DNA from: Bacteriovoracaceae bacterium
GTDB lineage: Bacteria; Bdellovibrionota; UBA1018
DNA length: 5,763 nt
Direction: 5' to 3'
NCBI GenBank assembly: GCA_947446835.1
Contig: CANFHS010000156.1
Location: 1-5,763, forward strand
The position numbers and the translations under genes are program-made. Under the pieces are notes generated by a model. It did not search any database. It was not told the DNA's origin and saw only the letters and a program-made list of their open reading frames with translations. This document shows, in pieces, positions 4,360-5,763 of this stretch. The stretch's first letter is position 1. Each line of letters opens with the position of its first letter.

Positions 4360-5763
4360 TTGACCACTTCCGGACTATTCAAGATCGTGCTTGGACTGAG
4401 CCTGGCCTTTGGGCTCACGGGTTGCCTCGAAAACGGCCTCAAAAAGGCCGGTTCGGGCAGCTCCGCGCTCCTGTCGGGAGGTTCGACCGGCACGGGCACC
4501 GGGACCGGTACGAACCTGGGCACCCAGGTCCTGACCCTGATCCAGGTCCGAACCAACCCCCGCGAGCCGAACACGCCCCAGCTGGACCTGATCGGACAGA
4601 ACAACCAGCTGGGCCAGTACTGCCAGGCCACGGCCGACGCCGGCTCCAGCAATCCCGGCCTGAGCAACTGCAAGTGCCGGTTTGAAACGGTCGAAAACGG
4701 CGCCACCCTGGTGCGCGAAGCCGACACGATCCACCTCGAACAGAACCTGGTGCGTTGTGCTCTACCCTCGACCCAGGCTTCCCGGATCCAGGTCACGCTC
4801 ACGCTGACCCTGAGCGGTGTCCCCTACCGTTCCAACACCCTGCCCTTGGATCAGCAAAGCGACCCCTACTCGGACGCCTACCTGAACCCCATCCAGTACC
4901 GGCCGGTGCATCGCCACCAGTGCGTGGAATCGCTGGTCATCGCCATGCCGCTGGCTTCGCCGGTTTCGGGCTCGGTGATCCTGAACGACCCCTTCCTGGT
5001 GCGCGATCCGCGCTTCGCCATCCCGCTCAACTACCTCAGCACGAACCTGGGCATGGACCAGTACGAGTTCGCGCGATCGGTCAGCGCCAAGGCCACAGCC
5101 GAAGGTGCGGGCTGGATCTGCCCCTTCACTCCGGTCGACGGAAGCGGCGTCCAGAGCTCGCAGGCGGGCGGCCTGGATCCGCGGGTCCTGAGCAAGCTGC
5201 CCAATGCCGAAGGTTCCACCCAGATCTTCCCGCCCCAGCTGGGCACCTTTGACCGCTCCAGCTTCTGGCTTTCGGCCACCGCGCTGGGAAGCTTCAGCCA
5301 GCCGGTCTCGGCACCGCATGCTCCGGGCGCCGAGGGGCCCCTCGGGTACGGTGTGCCGCCTTCGGTGGGCTCGGGCAGCTGCCCTTCGGCAATGGCGCTT
5401 CCCAAGCGTCCCGACGGCACCGACCGCTTCCGCTGGGTCAAGCTCTGGAAGTTCAAGGCCACCGTCCAGCGCACTTTTCCAAGGAGCACCCGGTTTGCGG
5501 CACTGGCCCAGTCGGGAGGGATCTTCTGCGATGTCGGCAAATGGAGCACGGGCCCGGTGTTCGCCGGATGCTCGGGCGACCTGACGCGCGACCCGCAGGA
5601 CAAGGCCATCTTCTACGACCTGCAGAAGCAGCCCCAGCTTCTGGCCTGCCTGAAGGCCTCGGCCTGGGCACCCACCGACACGCGCCAGAACGCGCTGGCC
5701 GAAGGCTCCGAAGCGTTCACTCCCCAGTTCGCGACCGATTACTGCAAGAACCTGGCAGGAAAC
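4360..5763 (+). CDS. Large cysteine-containing secreted lipoprotein of unknown function (3' end beyond window)
   Basis: The first 468 codons are present, without a stop. From a TTG start the N-terminus is MTTSGLFK followed by the hydrophobic IVLGLSLAFG and the lipobox LTGC (19-22), so C22 should be lipidated after signal peptidase II cleavage. Leu at +2 gives no inner-membrane retention signal, and outer-membrane location is likely. After a short charged stretch comes a flexible Gly/Ser/Thr linker (32-51) with a Thr-Gly repeat, (TG)4T, at 43-51. The rest is a large mixed region with at least eleven further cysteines (88, 104, 106, 133, 188, 254, 341, 390, 404, 430, 462), suggesting disulfides in an extracytoplasmic protein. 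I recognise no domain. The start is uncertain: TTG at 4360 has GGGGGA 10 bases upstream and AGGGG only three bases upstream. An ATG at 4174 in the same frame would add 62 residues before the signal peptide, which is unlikely. Confidence 0.8.
   Translation, partial: MTTSGLFKIVLGLSLAFGLTGCLENGLKKAGSGSSALLSGGSTGTGTGTGTNLGTQVLTLIQVRTNPREPNTPQLDLIGQNNQLGQYCQATADAGSSNPGLSNCKCRFETVENGATLVREADTIHLEQNLVRCALPSTQASRIQVTLTLTLSGVPYRSNTLPLDQQSDPYSDAYLNPIQYRPVHRHQCVESLVIAMPLASPVSGSVILNDPFLVRDPRFAIPLNYLSTNLGMDQYEFARSVSAKATAEGAGWICPFTPVDGSGVQSSQAGGLDPRVLSKLPNAEGSTQIFPPQLGTFDRSSFWLSATALGSFSQPVSAPHAPGAEGPLGYGVPPSVGSGSCPSAMALPKRPDGTDRFRWVKLWKFKATVQRTFPRSTRFAALAQSGGIFCDVGKWSTGPVFAGCSGDLTRDPQDKAIFYDLQKQPQLLACLKASAWAPTDTRQNALAEGSEAFTPQFATDYCKNLAGN

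Noticed and set aside
4292..4363. A 23-codon ORF (MKSRPKRHAYK...) as a real small gene
   Set aside because: No ribosome binding site precedes it and the peptide is unfamiliar; kept only as a note in the leader finding.
570..5180. GGATCC occurs at least eight times (for example 570, 647, 1561, 2558, 3564, 3900, 4784, 5175), more than the two or so I would roughly expect from base composition
   Set aside because: The copies fall in different frames and in unrelated genes with no flanking pattern; a genome-wide count against a codon-aware model would be needed before treating it as a signal.
4164..5319. Open frames on both strands inside the lipoprotein region
   Set aside because: They have no ribosome binding sites, domains or signal peptides, while the plus-strand frame from 4360 gives a signal peptide, lipobox and an uninterrupted protein to the window edge.

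Overview
The window is GC-rich (by eye about two thirds G+C), and nearly all of it is protein-coding. It appears to come from a flagellated Gram-negative bacterium: it carries a MotA/MotB stator pair, an exported protein with a Sec signal peptide, and a large lipoprotein with a clean LTGC lipobox. The mix of a stator operon, a lone Hpt protein, an RDD membrane protein and an unrecognised secreted lipoprotein would suit a predatory or delta-proteobacteria-like lineage (Bdellovibrionota/Myxococcota type). That placement is a guess from gene style, not from a marker gene.

Layout. Minus strand, read from about 2157 down to 1: a divergent promoter region, motA (2035-1286), motB (1289-510, GTG start overlapping the motA stop as GTGA), a short AT-rich gap with a good sigma70-like promoter, then the 5' part of an exported protein of unknown function (391-1, running off the left edge). 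Plus strand, from 2158: an RDD-type membrane protein with a long soluble C-terminal region (2158-3522), a small stand-alone Hpt phosphotransfer protein (3599-4009), a roughly 350-base gap containing inverted repeats and an AT-rich patch, and the first 468 codons of a cysteine-containing lipoprotein (4360-5763, running off the right edge).

How the genes may work together. MotA and MotB form the ion-channel stator that drives the flagellar motor, with MotA as the channel ring and MotB as the plug and peptidoglycan anchor. The RDD protein is transcribed divergently from the same short intergenic region, so it may be co-regulated with the stator. The Hpt protein follows it on the same strand and has the phospho-accepting histidine of CheA/Hpt domains, which links the cluster at least formally to phosphorelay signalling. 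No kinase or receiver domain lies in the window. The secreted protein downstream of motB has weak CsgG/HfaB-like features. No RNA genes, mobile elements or CRISPR arrays were seen.

The point most worth checking is the 28-codon stretch directly upstream of, and in frame with, motA. It begins like FlbD, a small protein often encoded next to motA, and sits immediately after a candidate promoter.
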